Origin: Chryseobacterium daecheongense
GTDB taxonomy: Bacteria > Bacteroidota > Bacteroidia > Flavobacteriales > Weeksellaceae
Direction of reading: 5' to 3'
DNA: 64,000 bases
Assembly: GCF_003729955.1 (NCBI RefSeq)
Contig: NZ_RJTX01000002.1
Span: 1-64,000, forward strand
The notes beneath the pieces are model-generated. The model was not told the origin of the DNA and ran no database searches. It was given only the letters and a program-made list of their open reading frames with translations. Shown here piece after piece: positions 41,431 to 50,121 of the stretch. Positions within the stretch are counted from its first letter, which is position 1. Each line of letters opens with the position of its first letter. The position numbers and the translations under genes are program-made.

Positions 41431-41925
41431 TTAGTGAAATTCTACCATTACTGCACCTGATTGATGATGAAGTATTTCCTTATTGTAGAAATCAAGACCG
41501 GTTTGGCTTTCCAATGTGTCCCATACCAGTTTTTGAAGAGTGCCATCACCGATTCCGTGAACGATTTCAAGTCTTTTCAGATTATTTCTTCTGCAGAATT
41601 CCAGAACTTCCAGTAATTTTTCTTTTTGGATGAAAAGTCGTTCAAAACTGTCATAATCATTGGGATTTTTAACCAGGTTATGAAAATGCAGATCTAAAAC
41701 CAGATGATTTTTCTGATGCTTTTTGGAAACGATTTTCTTTGCTTCCTGCTTTTTTTCTATTCTTATATTTTCATAGAGATCAGCATTTTTAGGGACAAGC
41801 TTTTCTTTAGGGTATTGGTAGGTAAATCCAAATTCATCTTTAAAAACCACAATATTTCCTTTGACGGAAGTTACTGTTCCGCCTAAATCTTCATCCACTA
41901 CAGAAACTTTGTCACCAATCTTCAT
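41431..41925 (-). CDS. Smr domain protein (MutS2-like small nuclease domain)
   Basis: A 164-residue protein with an N-terminal beta-barrel-like region (MKIGDKVSVVDEDLGGTVTSVKGN, the DUF2027 type) and a C-terminal Smr domain (~85-164). Smr motifs LDLHFHNL and HGIGDGTLQKLVWD are clear. Smr domains nick DNA or cut RNA. The start at 41925 is chosen because MKIGDKV is the conserved opening; the frame extends 16 residues further to 41973 without similarity to the family. Confidence 0.88.
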   Translation of the reverse strand: MKIGDKVSVVDEDLGGTVTSVKGNIVVFKDEFGFTYQYPKEKLVPKNADLYENIRIEKKQEAKKIVSKKHQKNHLVLDLHFHNLVKNPNDYDSFERLFIQKEKLLEVLEFCRRNNLKRLEIVHGIGDGTLQKLVWDTLESQTGLDFYNKEILHHQSGAVMVEFH

Positions 41926-41986
41926 GTTTTTTATATTATTCTTCTCATTCTGAACGAAGTGAAGAATCTCCACTTCCTATATTGAA

Positions 41987-42493
41987 TTAAATTGAGTCTA
42001 TTTTCGGTCCCAGTTCAATAATTTCCAGATCCTTTATTTCCGTATCGTCAATCACGAAACGCATCATCGTTCTTATTTTATGCCATCCCTGTTTTCCGCA
42101 AGCTCCGGGATTCAGATGAAGAAGCTTGTTTTTGTCATCATACATGGCTTTCAGGATATGAGAGTGTCCGGAAATAAATAATTTGGGAGCCTTTTCTGTA
42201 ATTTCTTTCTTGGCTAAAGGAGTATATTTTCCGGGGTAGCCACCAATATGGATCATCAGAACTTCCATATTTTCACAAAAAAACCTGTTAACTTCAGGAA
42301 ACTCAGAACGGATCTTTGCATTGTCGATATTACCGTAAACTCCTTTTAAAGGCTTGATTTTTTCAAGTTGTTCAATAACATCAATACTTCCGAAATCCCC
42401 GCAATGCCACACTTCATCTGCTTGTCTGGCATATTCTAAGATCCTGTCGTCAATATAGGAATGAGAATCGGAAAGAAGTAGAACTTTAGTCAT
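41987..42493 (-). CDS. YfcE/MJ0936 family metallophosphoesterase
   Basis: A 168-residue calcineurin-like phosphodiesterase. The two-metal motifs are all present: SDSHSY near residue 8, HCGDFGSIDV (~30-39), GNIDNAK (~55), and GHSHI (~113). Family members hydrolyse phosphodiesters; the natural substrate is unknown. It shares one base with the preceding secreted-protein gene (TAATG) and is followed by the Smr gene, so the three may form an operon. Confidence 0.9.
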   Translation of the reverse strand: MTKVLLLSDSHSYIDDRILEYARQADEVWHCGDFGSIDVIEQLEKIKPLKGVYGNIDNAKIRSEFPEVNRFFCENMEVLMIHIGGYPGKYTPLAKKEITEKAPKLFISGHSHILKAMYDDKNKLLHLNPGACGKQGWHKIRTMMRFVIDDTEIKDLEIIELGPKIDSI

Positions 42494-42939
42494 TATCTTA
42501 AGGTTCTTTCGGTGATGTTTTCGTCATATTTTTCTTTAAATATAGCTACTCTGTCAGGATTCAGTTCACCGTTCTGATTGATCACTCTTTCTTTTAGCAA
42601 CCATTTGATCAGTTTTTCCATTCCTTTTCTGGAATTCATAACGTTGAATATCTTGGTAAAATCAGATGATTCCACTTTTACTTTTTCGGTAAGAAAATTC
42701 AAAACATAAAAATCATCATCAAAGTAACCTTGCGTTTCATTATCCATATACCTATACAGAAGAATCTCTTCATCATCGGCCATACTAAAGAATGAATATT
42801 GCGCAACATTGATTTTTTCTGCTTTTAAGATTTGTTTTCCATCAAGGAGAACTTTGTCGTCCTTAATAACAACGTCTTGGGAATAATAAGAATGAAGTCC
42901 GAATAGAAGGACAAATAGAGTTAATATTTTTTTAGTCAT
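42493..42939 (-). CDS. Secreted protein of unknown function
   Basis: A 148-residue protein with a signal peptide (residues 1-20, ending SYYSQ). The mature part (VVIKDDKVLLDGKQILKAEKINVAQYSFFS, then EEILLYRYMDNETQGYFDDDFYVLNFL) is a beta-rich domain without any family known to me. It is translationally coupled to the YfcE gene by a one-base overlap. Periplasmic location is inferred from the signal. Confidence 0.7.
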   Translation of the reverse strand: MTKKILTLFVLLFGLHSYYSQDVVIKDDKVLLDGKQILKAEKINVAQYSFFSMADDEEILLYRYMDNETQGYFDDDFYVLNFLTEKVKVESSDFTKIFNVMNSRKGMEKLIKWLLKERVINQNGELNPDRVAIFKEKYDENITERTLR

Positions 42940-43072
42940 TTTTTTAATTTGAATTATAATAGCTTTAAATTTGATAAAATAACCATTGAAAATCTATAAA
43001 ATTTGAAATTGGTCCAAATATACTGAAATAATAGTTTTAGCAATTTCTTATCTTCGCAAAAACCTTACAATA

Positions 43073-44617
43073 ATGAAGCAGAAACTTTCTCTTTTCCTTT
43101 TTCTTTTAGCCATTGGTCTGTTCAATGCACAGGTTGAAGAAAAAAAACTGGATGAACTCATTCAAAACACCTTAAAAGCCTTTGATGTTCCCGGAATGTC
43201 CGTAGGAATCATTAAAGATGGTAAATTAATCTATTCCAAAGGCTTTGGAGTACGTTCTTTAACATCAAAACAACCTATGGATGAAAATACATTGGTCGGA
43301 ATTGCATCCAATTCAAAAGGCTTTACCTGTACCGCTCTGGCTATTTTAGCAGATGAAGGAAAGCTGAACTGGGAAGATAAAGTTTCCAAATATATTCCTG
43401 AATTCCAGATGTATGATCCTTATGTTTCCCAAAATGTTACGATCAAAGATTTAGTGACTCACAGAGCAGGATTAGGTCTTGGACAGGGAGATTTAATGTT
43501 CTTTCCGGAAGGAGGAAGTTTAACGGTCAATGATATTGTTCACAATGTAAGATATTTGAAACCGGAAAACCCTTTCAGAACCACACTGGATTACAATAAC
43601 ATTATGTTCATTGTAGCGGGGGAGGTGATCCATAGAGTTTCCGGATTAAGCTGGGCGGAATTTATCGAGCAGAGAATCATGAAACCGGTAGGAATGACTT
43701 CAAGTTTCGGAAGCTATAACAGAGCGAAAGCCGTAACCAATAAAATTGATGCACATGCTCCGGTAAACGGGAAGGCAATAGCAGTTCCTCACGATTGGAA
43801 TGAAACAGGTAATGCAGCAGGAGGAATTATGAGTAATATCAAAGATATGACAACCTGGGCAGAATGTTTGCTGAATAATTTCACCACAAAAGACGGTAAG
43901 AAATTAGTTTCCGATAAACAAATACAACAGCTTTGGAGTTTGCAGATCCCAAGCGGTGTTGCTGCAAAAAATCCGTATGACACCAGTTTTTACGGGTATG
44001 GTTTAGGTTGGTTTTTAAGTGATGTGAAAGGGCATAAGCAAATTCAGCATACAGGAGGTTTAATTGGAACTGTTACCCAGTTTACGTTGATCCCGGATTT
44101 GAAATTAGGCATTGTTGTATTAACTAATCAACAGTCGGGAGCTGCGTTCAATACCATTACCAATACGGTGAAAGATTCGTATTTAGGAATAGCAGACAGA
44201 AACTGGTTGAAAACCTATGGTGATAGAATATCAAAGATGAATGCAGAATTTGAAAAGCAAAAGAAAGAAGCCTTTGCCAAATCCGATGCATTTAAAAAAG
44301 AAAAGAACTTACAGCCTAAAGCGGAACAATTTGCAGGAACATATAATGATATCTGGTTTGGAGATGTGGAGATATCACAACAAGGAAGTGTATATAGAAT
44401 CGCATGTAAAAATTCGCCACGATTAAAGGGAGAATTGTTGCCTTTTTCCAATAATAGCTTTATTGTAAAATGGGATGACAGAAGTTATGATGCCGATGCC
44501 TATATTATTTTCAGTTATGATGAAACCGGAAAAGCCCAGTCGGCAAAAATGAAACCTATTTCTGATGTTACAGACTTCAGTTTTGATTTTGAGGATCTTG
44601 ATCTGAAAAGAAAATAA
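43073..44617 (+). CDS. Serine hydrolase, class C beta-lactamase family
   Basis: A 514-residue exported hydrolase of the beta-lactamase-related (PF00144) family; most such enzymes are esterases or D-amino peptidases, not resistance enzymes. A signal peptide ends at ~FNAQ (residue 20). The active-site motifs are SNSK near 79 (Ser-x-x-Lys), Tyr-Asn-Asn near 166 (LDYNNIMF) and HTGG near 325 in place of KTG. A C-terminal DUF3471-type domain follows at ~405-510. It ends in a bidirectional terminator. A cell-wall or peptide role is inferred. Confidence 0.88.
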   Translation: MKQKLSLFLFLLAIGLFNAQVEEKKLDELIQNTLKAFDVPGMSVGIIKDGKLIYSKGFGVRSLTSKQPMDENTLVGIASNSKGFTCTALAILADEGKLNWEDKVSKYIPEFQMYDPYVSQNVTIKDLVTHRAGLGLGQGDLMFFPEGGSLTVNDIVHNVRYLKPENPFRTTLDYNNIMFIVAGEVIHRVSGLSWAEFIEQRIMKPVGMTSSFGSYNRAKAVTNKIDAHAPVNGKAIAVPHDWNETGNAAGGIMSNIKDMTTWAECLLNNFTTKDGKKLVSDKQIQQLWSLQIPSGVAAKNPYDTSFYGYGLGWFLSDVKGHKQIQHTGGLIGTVTQFTLIPDLKLGIVVLTNQQSGAAFNTITNTVKDSYLGIADRNWLKTYGDRISKMNAEFEKQKKEAFAKSDAFKKEKNLQPKAEQFAGTYNDIWFGDVEISQQGSVYRIACKNSPRLKGELLPFSNNSFIVKWDDRSYDADAYIIFSYDETGKAQSAKMKPISDVTDFSFDFEDLDLKRK

Positions 44618-44652
44618 TCATATATAGAATAGGTTTAGCCTATTTAAAATAT

Positions 44653-44680
44653 AAAAGCTTCAAGATATTTTGAAGCTTTT
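44653..44680. terminator. Bidirectional terminator after the serine hydrolase gene
   Basis: AAAAGCTTCAA (44653-44663) and TTGAAGCTTTT (44670-44680) with loop GATATT. It also ends the minus-strand gene whose stop codon is at 44680. Confidence 0.8.
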
Positions 44681-44955
44681 TATTTTGCAATAAACATGAT
44701 CGTAATACACACTATATTCAGCAATAAACTTAATGAGATAAGAGAAATAAGTCCGGATTGAAGTTTCACCAGTTTCCATGAATTATAGAAGAATAAAGCA
44801 ATAGTAATTAAAATCAATGGGATGGTTACCATTTCGGCAACTATATTAATAGCTTGAATTTCATCCATTGAAGTGGAATAATACACCAAAAATAGGATAT
44901 AAAGCAAACAGATCATGCTTGCGATGAAAATGATCAGATTGGCTTTATTTTTCAT
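44680..44955 (-). CDS. Small membrane protein of unknown function
   Basis: A 91-residue protein with three hydrophobic segments (about residues 5-26, 38-60, 65-89) and short loops. No family was recognised. It lies 11 bp downstream of the SixA-like gene on the same strand and is probably co-transcribed. Confidence 0.6.
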   Translation of the reverse strand: MKNKANLIIFIASMICLLYILFLVYYSTSMDEIQAINIVAEMVTIPLILITIALFFYNSWKLVKLQSGLISLISLSLLLNIVCITIMFIAK

Positions 44956-44966
44956 AATGGTTAGTT

Positions 44967-45443
44967 TTAAATCTTCCCTGGCTCATAAAAGAATAAAAGT
45001 TTCTTTTTGGCCCCGTCAAATTCAGACCACGAGTTGCAATCTATTTCAAACCCGGCAACTCCACAGGTTGGAAAGTGGAAAATATCATTTGAGATGGAAT
45101 TGGCAAAATTGGAAATTCCATTATTATGCGAGAAAAATGCTACTGAATTGTGAGAATCATCCAGATCATAAATGACGGAATGAAAATTGTTTTCAGAAGG
45201 ATTATAAAGTTTCTCATCCGTTCCAATATTGAGCTGGTAAGCCTGATTGAAAATTTTGCAAGTATTTAATGCACGCACAGCGGGACTAGAGACCAGGTAA
45301 TCTATAGAAATATTGTTGTTTTTCATAAATCTGGACATATTCATGGCTTCCTCCAATCCTTTGTCTGCCAAAGGTCTGTCAAAGTCATCTGTCTCTTCCG
45401 GCCAGTCACTCTTTGCATGTCTTACAAGGATGAGTTTCTTCAT
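44967..45443 (-). CDS. SixA-like histidine phosphatase family protein
   Basis: A 158-residue histidine phosphatase of the SixA type, whose E. coli relative dephosphorylates phosphohistidine on signalling proteins. The start is set at 45443 because MKKLILVRHAKSDWPE (the RH active-site motif) begins there. The frame is open upstream to 45875, but that part is antisense to ruvX. The second catalytic His is in FFSHNNGISNFA. Short length (about 160 residues) is typical of SixA. It is divergent from ruvX over 114 bp. Confidence 0.88.
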   Translation of the reverse strand: MKKLILVRHAKSDWPEETDDFDRPLADKGLEEAMNMSRFMKNNNISIDYLVSSPAVRALNTCKIFNQAYQLNIGTDEKLYNPSENNFHSVIYDLDDSHNSVAFFSHNNGISNFANSISNDIFHFPTCGVAGFEIDCNSWSEFDGAKKKLLFFYEPGKI

Positions 45444-45542
45444 ATTTTCGTTTTTTGGAAGATTAAAATTATAAAAAAAATAATGGAATAAAACATGATT
45501 TATAAAAAAAACTACGTTATGAATAAAATCATTAAAATTTAT

Positions 45543-45550
45543 TAAATTTG
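45543..45550 (+). promoter_or_regulatory. -7 box of ruvX-def
   Basis: TAAATTTG, 7 bp before the ruvX ATG at 45558. The transcript would have a very short or no leader. Confidence 0.45.
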
Positions 45551-45557
45551 CAAACTT

Positions 45558-45974
45558 ATGGGACAAATCCTTGCAATAGACTATGGAAAGGCACGTTGTG
45601 GTATCGCTGCAACAGATGATATGCAGATTATTGCAAGCGGTTTGGATACGGTGGATACCAAATTGATCATAGAGTTTCTGAAGAAATACTTCAGTGTAAA
45701 CAAAGTGGAAGCAATAGTGGTGGGACTTCCCACAGATTTGAAAGGAAATATTTCCGAAGTGGAAACTGATATCCTGAAATTCATTGAACAATTTGAAAAA
45801 GAATTTCCAGGTATTCCTGTTCACCGCTTTGATGAAAGATTTACATCCAAAATGGCTTCGTTTTTTATCTCCCAAAGTGGGAAAAATAAAAAACAGAGAC
45901 AGGAAAAAGGATTAATAGATAAAGTAAGTGCAACTATTATATTGCAAAATTTTTTAGAACAAAGAACAAGATGA
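45558..45974 (+). CDS. ruvX: Holliday junction resolvase-like RuvX (YqgF)
   Basis: A 138-residue RNase H-fold protein. The motifs ILAIDYGKARCGIAATDD (first Asp), VVGLPTDLKGN, VHRFDERFTSKMA and the C-terminal KGLIDKVSATIILQNFLE with the last Asp match YqgF. In E. coli YqgF matures the 5' end of 16S rRNA; the resolvase name is older. It overlaps def by 4 bp (ATGA), a tight operon. Confidence 0.93.
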   Translation: MGQILAIDYGKARCGIAATDDMQIIASGLDTVDTKLIIEFLKKYFSVNKVEAIVVGLPTDLKGNISEVETDILKFIEQFEKEFPGIPVHRFDERFTSKMASFFISQSGKNKKQRQEKGLIDKVSATIILQNFLEQRTR

Positions 45975-46543
45975 TTTTACCAATAAGAGCCTTTGGAGAC
46001 CCTGTTTTGAGAAAAGTAGCGAAGGATATAGACAAAGATTATCCCGAACTGCAGGAACTTATCGATAATATGTTCGAGACGATGTATAGTGCCAATGGCA
46101 TAGGTTTGGCTGCTCCTCAGATCGGACTGGATATTCGACTGTTTGTGGTAGATGTATCTCCTCTGGCAGAAGATGAAGATTATGAGGATATTAAGGATGA
46201 ATTAGCAGAATTCAAAAAAGTTTTCATCAACGCCAGAATTCTTGAAGAATCCGGTGAAGAATGGAAATTCAATGAAGGATGCCTTTCTATTCCTGATGTA
46301 AGAGAAGATGTGAAAAGAAAAAGTACAATCGTGATAGAATATTATGACGAAAATTTTGTGAAGCATACAGAAACTTTTTCCGATATTAGAGCCCGCGTAA
46401 TTCAACATGAATATGATCATATTGAAGGCATCTTGTTTACTGATCATTTAAGTGCTTTGAAAAAGAAGCTGGTGAAAGGTAAACTGAGCAAAATCTCACA
46501 AGGTGATGTAAGCATCAATTACAAAATGAGATTTCCAAAGTAA
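45971..46543 (+). CDS. def: Peptide deformylase
   Basis: A 190-residue deformylase that removes the formyl group from new proteins. The three motifs are clear: GIGLAAPQIG (~45-54), EGCLSIP (~97-103, with the metal Cys) and QHEYDH (~141-146, with the metal His pair). The length is normal. Its ATG overlaps the ruvX stop codon. Confidence 0.96.
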   Translation: MILPIRAFGDPVLRKVAKDIDKDYPELQELIDNMFETMYSANGIGLAAPQIGLDIRLFVVDVSPLAEDEDYEDIKDELAEFKKVFINARILEESGEEWKFNEGCLSIPDVREDVKRKSTIVIEYYDENFVKHTETFSDIRARVIQHEYDHIEGILFTDHLSALKKKLVKGKLSKISQGDVSINYKMRFPK

Positions 46544-46615
46544 GTACAACAACAAGAAGTAAAATAATAATACAAGCAAAAGCATAGCTGATTGCTGAAA
46601 TTTAAAAATAAAATT

Positions 46616-47176
46616 ATGCTGTTAGAAAAAATAATTTCAATTTCTGGAAAGCCAGGACTTTACAAATTAGTTTCTCAATTAAGAAACGGATTTATTATTG
46701 AAGATGTTACAACAAAGAAAAAAGTGAGTATCGGAAACTCCAGCCAGGTGAGTTTACTGGATAATATCGCGATGTTTACCTTTGATAAAGAAGTTCCTTT
46801 GTTTGAAGTTTTTGAAAATATTGCTAAAAACCACGATTACAAAGAAACGATTTCTCACAAATCTGCTGATGCGGAATTAAAAGAATTCATGACTGCTTCT
46901 CTTCCTAACTATGATACGGAAAGAGTATATGCATCAGATATTAAGAAATTGGCTCAATGGTACAATATCCTTCAAAAAGCAGGGTACATTACTCCTGAAA
47001 GCTTTGTAAAGGCAGAGCCTGAAACATTAGATCCGGCTCAGGAAGAAGCTGAGGTAACAGAAAAAGCAGCTCCTAAAAAAGCAGCTCCAAAAGCAGAAAA
47101 GCCTGCTGCACCAAAAGTAAAGGCAACTTCGGCTGCCAAATCAGCTCCAAAAAGCACACACAGAAAACAAGGGTAA
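46616..47176 (+). CDS. DUF5606 family protein
   Basis: A 186-residue protein of the DUF5606 family of Bacteroidota. The conserved first domain (LLEKIISISGKPGLYKLVSQLRNGFIIEDVTTKKK) and the helical second part (KLAQWYNILQKAGYITPESF) fill ~1-130. The last ~55 residues are an Ala/Lys/Pro-rich tail (KKAAPKAEKPAAPK), as in nucleic-acid-binding proteins. The start at 46616 fits the conserved opening; an upstream ATG at 46592 adds 8 residues. Function unknown. It is often found near def and mazG. Confidence 0.85.
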   Translation: MLLEKIISISGKPGLYKLVSQLRNGFIIEDVTTKKKVSIGNSSQVSLLDNIAMFTFDKEVPLFEVFENIAKNHDYKETISHKSADAELKEFMTASLPNYDTERVYASDIKKLAQWYNILQKAGYITPESFVKAEPETLDPAQEEAEVTEKAAPKKAAPKAEKPAAPKVKATSAAKSAPKSTHRKQG

Positions 47177-47201
47177 TCAATTACCTGAATTAAAAATAAA
47201 G

Positions 47202-47231
47202 CCTTGTTGAGAGTTTTCTTGACAAGGTTTT
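47202..47231 (+). terminator. Terminator of the DUF5606 gene
   Basis: CCTTGT (47202-47207) pairs with ACAAGG (47222-47227), with inner GAGA/TCTT pairing, then a short T-run. Confidence 0.65.
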
Positions 47232-47245
47232 TCATTTTTTACCCG

Positions 47246-47253
47246 TAAATTTG
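47246..47253 (+). promoter_or_regulatory. -7 box of mazG
   Basis: TAAATTTG. The ATG at 47255 is too near to be used by this promoter, so the start is placed at 47279. Confidence 0.5.
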
Positions 47254-47278
47254 TATGACTTTGAATTCCCCATTACCT

Positions 47279-48046
47279 ATGAATACCAAACAGGAAAAAC
47301 TAGAAGCTTTCGGAAGATTATTAGACATAATGGATGACCTGCGTGAAAAATGTCCGTGGGATCAGAAACAAACCTTACAATCACTTCGCCATTTAACCCT
47401 TGAAGAAACGTATGAGCTTTCAGATGCGATTTTGCAGGAAGATTTACAGGAGATCAAAAAAGAGCTGGGTGATGTATTGCTTCATTTGGTTTTCTATGCT
47501 AAAATAGGTTCCGAAAAAGAAAGTTTTGATATTGCCGATGTCATCAATTCTTTGAATGAGAAACTGATCTTCAGGCATCCTCATATTTACGGAGATACGG
47601 AAGTTAAGGATGAAGAGGAAGTAAAGCAGAATTGGGAAAAATTAAAATTAAAAGAAGGCAACAAATCTATTTTGGGGGGAGTTCCGAAAAGCCTTCCGAG
47701 CCTTGTAAAAGCGTATAGAATTCAAGATAAGGTAAAAGGGATAGGATTTGAATTTCATGACGCGGAAGATGCCTGGAAAAAGGTAGATGAGGAAATCAAG
47801 GAATTCCATGCGGAAACCGATCTTGATAAAAAAGAGCAGGAATTAGGAGATGTTTTCTTCTCATTGATCAACTATGCAAGAATTTCTGGAATCAACCCGG
47901 ATTCTGCCTTGGAAAGAACCAATTTGAAATTTATTTCAAGATTTCAAAAAATGGAGAAACTGGCCCAGGAACAGGACCTGAAGTTAGCTGATATGTCTCT
48001 GGAAGAAATGGATGTGCTGTGGGAAAAAGCTAAGTTACTTGGATAA
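47279..48046 (+). CDS. mazG: Nucleoside triphosphate pyrophosphohydrolase MazG
   Basis: A 255-residue MazG with two tandem MazG domains, which hydrolyses (d)NTPs to monophosphates and pyrophosphate. The metal site of domain 1 is LEETYELSDAI (EExxE) with KKELGDVLLHLVFYA (ExxD). Domain 2 shows VDEEIKEF and KEQELGDVFFSLINYA. The linker carries GVPKSLPSLVKAYRIQDK. Start 47279 gives MNTKQEKLEAFGRLLDIMDDLR as in homologues. The next gene (FUSC) follows after 3 bp. Confidence 0.93.
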   Translation: MNTKQEKLEAFGRLLDIMDDLREKCPWDQKQTLQSLRHLTLEETYELSDAILQEDLQEIKKELGDVLLHLVFYAKIGSEKESFDIADVINSLNEKLIFRHPHIYGDTEVKDEEEVKQNWEKLKLKEGNKSILGGVPKSLPSLVKAYRIQDKVKGIGFEFHDAEDAWKKVDEEIKEFHAETDLDKKEQELGDVFFSLINYARISGINPDSALERTNLKFISRFQKMEKLAQEQDLKLADMSLEEMDVLWEKAKLLG

Positions 48047-48049
48047 AAT

Positions 48050-49129
48050 ATGAAGATCAGCAATCCCATTCATCACCGTTTTCAATACCTCATTGAAGTT
48101 CAGAAAACAGAAAGGAAATGGCACTTTCCGTTTCTGGCGGCATTGTGTATAGGGAGCTGTCTTTTTATCGGATGGTGCTTGGGAAAGCCTAATTATGGCA
48201 GCCTTTCCAGCGTAGGAGCTTTGACGATCTTATACTTTACTTCCGCACCCATTGCCCAGAGGATGATACATCTTGCCGTATGTGCATTGGGAATTGTGTT
48301 TTCATTTACAATAAGCCTGTTTTTCAGTTTTAATATTTATCTGGCGGCTTTATCTTTCGGCATCGTTTCATTTTTGGCTCACTCTATTACCTCTTATTTC
48401 AGAATACCACCACCCGGAAATTTTTTCTTTATTATGGTTGCGGCCATGGCAAGCACTTTTCAATTTGATCTGGAAATGATTCCCACAAGGGTAGGATTGG
48501 TGGCGATGGGGGCTATTTTATCCTGTTCATTGGCATTTTTATACTCTGTGTTTGTCGTAAAAACGGCTATTATAACAGTACCCAGAAGACGGTTTAAGAA
48601 AAAGAGATATACCAAAATTATAGAAAGTACCATTATAGGGTTTTTCATGATGCTTACATTGCTGGTAGGACATTTTCTTCAATTTCAAAATACCTATTGG
48701 ATTTCTATTGCGGCCATTGCTATTATTCAGGGACGCAATTTTGAACATGTACGCCAAAGAAATATGCACAGGATTCTGGGGACCTTTATTGGAATTGGCT
48801 TGACATGGCTGATCTTGTTATTCAAACCTGAAAAAATTGTGATGATCCTTATTATTACGATCCTTCAATTCATCATTGAAATGCTGGTGGTAAGAAATTA
48901 TGGTCTTGCCGTGATCTTCATTACCCCATTAACCATTCTTTTGGTTGAAACAGGGAACGTAATGCATCATGACGTGAAATTATTAATGGAAGCAAGGCTT
49001 CTGGATACTATTATTGGCAGTCTGATAGGATTATCTGCCGGATTTTTCCTGCATCATCAGCAGATAATTAATAACTTAGAGAAAAATATCAGATACTCCT
49101 ATTTTCAGTTTAAAAAATTAAAAAAATAG
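48050..49129 (+). CDS. FUSC family inner-membrane protein
   Basis: A 359-residue membrane protein with about ten hydrophobic segments in two halves (~25-160 and ~195-320), of the fusaric acid resistance-like type (YccS/FUSC). The loop between halves is basic (VPRRRFKKKRYTK). This family is linked to efflux of aromatic acids or other compounds, but the function is unsure for such short members. It lies 3 bp after mazG and 2 bp before the next gene. Confidence 0.82.
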   Translation: MKISNPIHHRFQYLIEVQKTERKWHFPFLAALCIGSCLFIGWCLGKPNYGSLSSVGALTILYFTSAPIAQRMIHLAVCALGIVFSFTISLFFSFNIYLAALSFGIVSFLAHSITSYFRIPPPGNFFFIMVAAMASTFQFDLEMIPTRVGLVAMGAILSCSLAFLYSVFVVKTAIITVPRRRFKKKRYTKIIESTIIGFFMMLTLLVGHFLQFQNTYWISIAAIAIIQGRNFEHVRQRNMHRILGTFIGIGLTWLILLFKPEKIVMILIITILQFIIEMLVVRNYGLAVIFITPLTILLVETGNVMHHDVKLLMEARLLDTIIGSLIGLSAGFFLHHQQIINNLEKNIRYSYFQFKKLKK

Positions 49130-49131
49130 AT

Positions 49132-50004
49132 ATGCTTCGATTTCTTATCATACCCGTATTTCTTTTGTGGAGCTGTAATCCGAAAGCTCAAAACGAACAA
49201 CCTAAACAAGAGATCCTTAAAGTTGACTTTTCATTGCCCTCAAAACTGAAAGAAGTTTCAGGAATTGCCTTATCTCCAGATAAAAAAACAGCTTGGGCGA
49301 TCGAAGACCAGGGAAATAAGAACATCATTTACGGGATTGACCAGCAAGGGAAACTCATTACTGAAGCCTTAGTAGAAAATGCGGATAATACAGATTGGGA
49401 AGATATTACTGCTGATCCGCAGGGAAATATATATATCGGGGATTTTGGGAATAATGATAATAATAGGCAGGATCTGTCTATTGTGAAAGTTGATCTTAAA
49501 GATACAGCCCAGAAAACAACGAAAGCAATCCAAACCACAAAATTCCATTATGAAGGGCAGACTGAATTTCCGCCTAAAAAATCAAACTGGCTGTATGATT
49601 GCGAGGCTTTTGTAGAAATGGATGGGAACTTCTATCTTTTCACAAAGAACAGAAGCAAAGGTTTTGACGGTACATTCCTGGTTTTCCAGGTTCCTAATAA
49701 AGAGGGTGATTTCGAAGCGAAACTGATCGGAAAGCTGAAGCTGTCTGGAAAATATAGTGATGCAGCCATCACATCTGCTGCGATTAACAGTACAAAAGAT
49801 AAAATTGTATTGCTAACGCATAAGAATATTCACGTTCTTTCTGGATTTACTCCAAATGATTTTAATGGAGCAAAGATTCAGAAAATATCTTTACAACATA
49901 ATTCTCAAAAAGAAGCTCTAGTTTTCCTTGATGATAAAACATTGCTGATTGCTGATGAAGCAGATAAAAAGACAGGAGGAAACGTGTATAAGTTTTCTTT
50001 CTAG
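49132..50004 (+). CDS. Lipoprotein of SdiA-regulated/beta-propeller type
   Basis: A 290-residue lipoprotein (lipobox FLLWSC, Cys15). The mature part has repeated beta-propeller-like blades (EVSGIALSPDKKTAWAIEDQGNKNIIYGID, then DWEDITADPQGNIYIGDFGNNDNN), which resembles the SdiA-regulated family. Function unknown. It starts 2 bp after the FUSC gene, so mazG-FUSC-lipoprotein looks like one operon. Confidence 0.75.
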   Translation: MLRFLIIPVFLLWSCNPKAQNEQPKQEILKVDFSLPSKLKEVSGIALSPDKKTAWAIEDQGNKNIIYGIDQQGKLITEALVENADNTDWEDITADPQGNIYIGDFGNNDNNRQDLSIVKVDLKDTAQKTTKAIQTTKFHYEGQTEFPPKKSNWLYDCEAFVEMDGNFYLFTKNRSKGFDGTFLVFQVPNKEGDFEAKLIGKLKLSGKYSDAAITSAAINSTKDKIVLLTHKNIHVLSGFTPNDFNGAKIQKISLQHNSQKEALVFLDDKTLLIADEADKKTGGNVYKFSF

Positions 50005-50031
50005 CCTAAGTATACACACTGTTATGCTGAT

Positions 50032-50072
50032 GAATAAAGAATCTCCACAAAGTAAGTGGAGATTCTTTATTC
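50032..50072. terminator. Bidirectional terminator after the lipoprotein gene
   Basis: A perfect 17-bp stem (50032-50048 with 50056-50072), core GAATCTCCAC/GTGGAGATTC, loop of 7 nt. Confidence 0.85.
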
Positions 50073-50121
50073 CGTTTCTGAACTTCGTTCGTACCTGGTC
50101 TGTATTGAAAATAGAAGAATC

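Noticed and set aside
43073..44617. Beta-lactamase resistance gene
   Set aside because: The fold family is shared, but the KTG motif is HTG and there is a C-terminal DUF3471-like domain, which fits esterase or peptidase-like members better.
45444..45875. Open frame extending the SixA-like protein by 144 residues upstream
   Set aside because: It is the antisense strand of ruvX, lacks any family similarity and precedes the conserved RH motif that starts SixA proteins.
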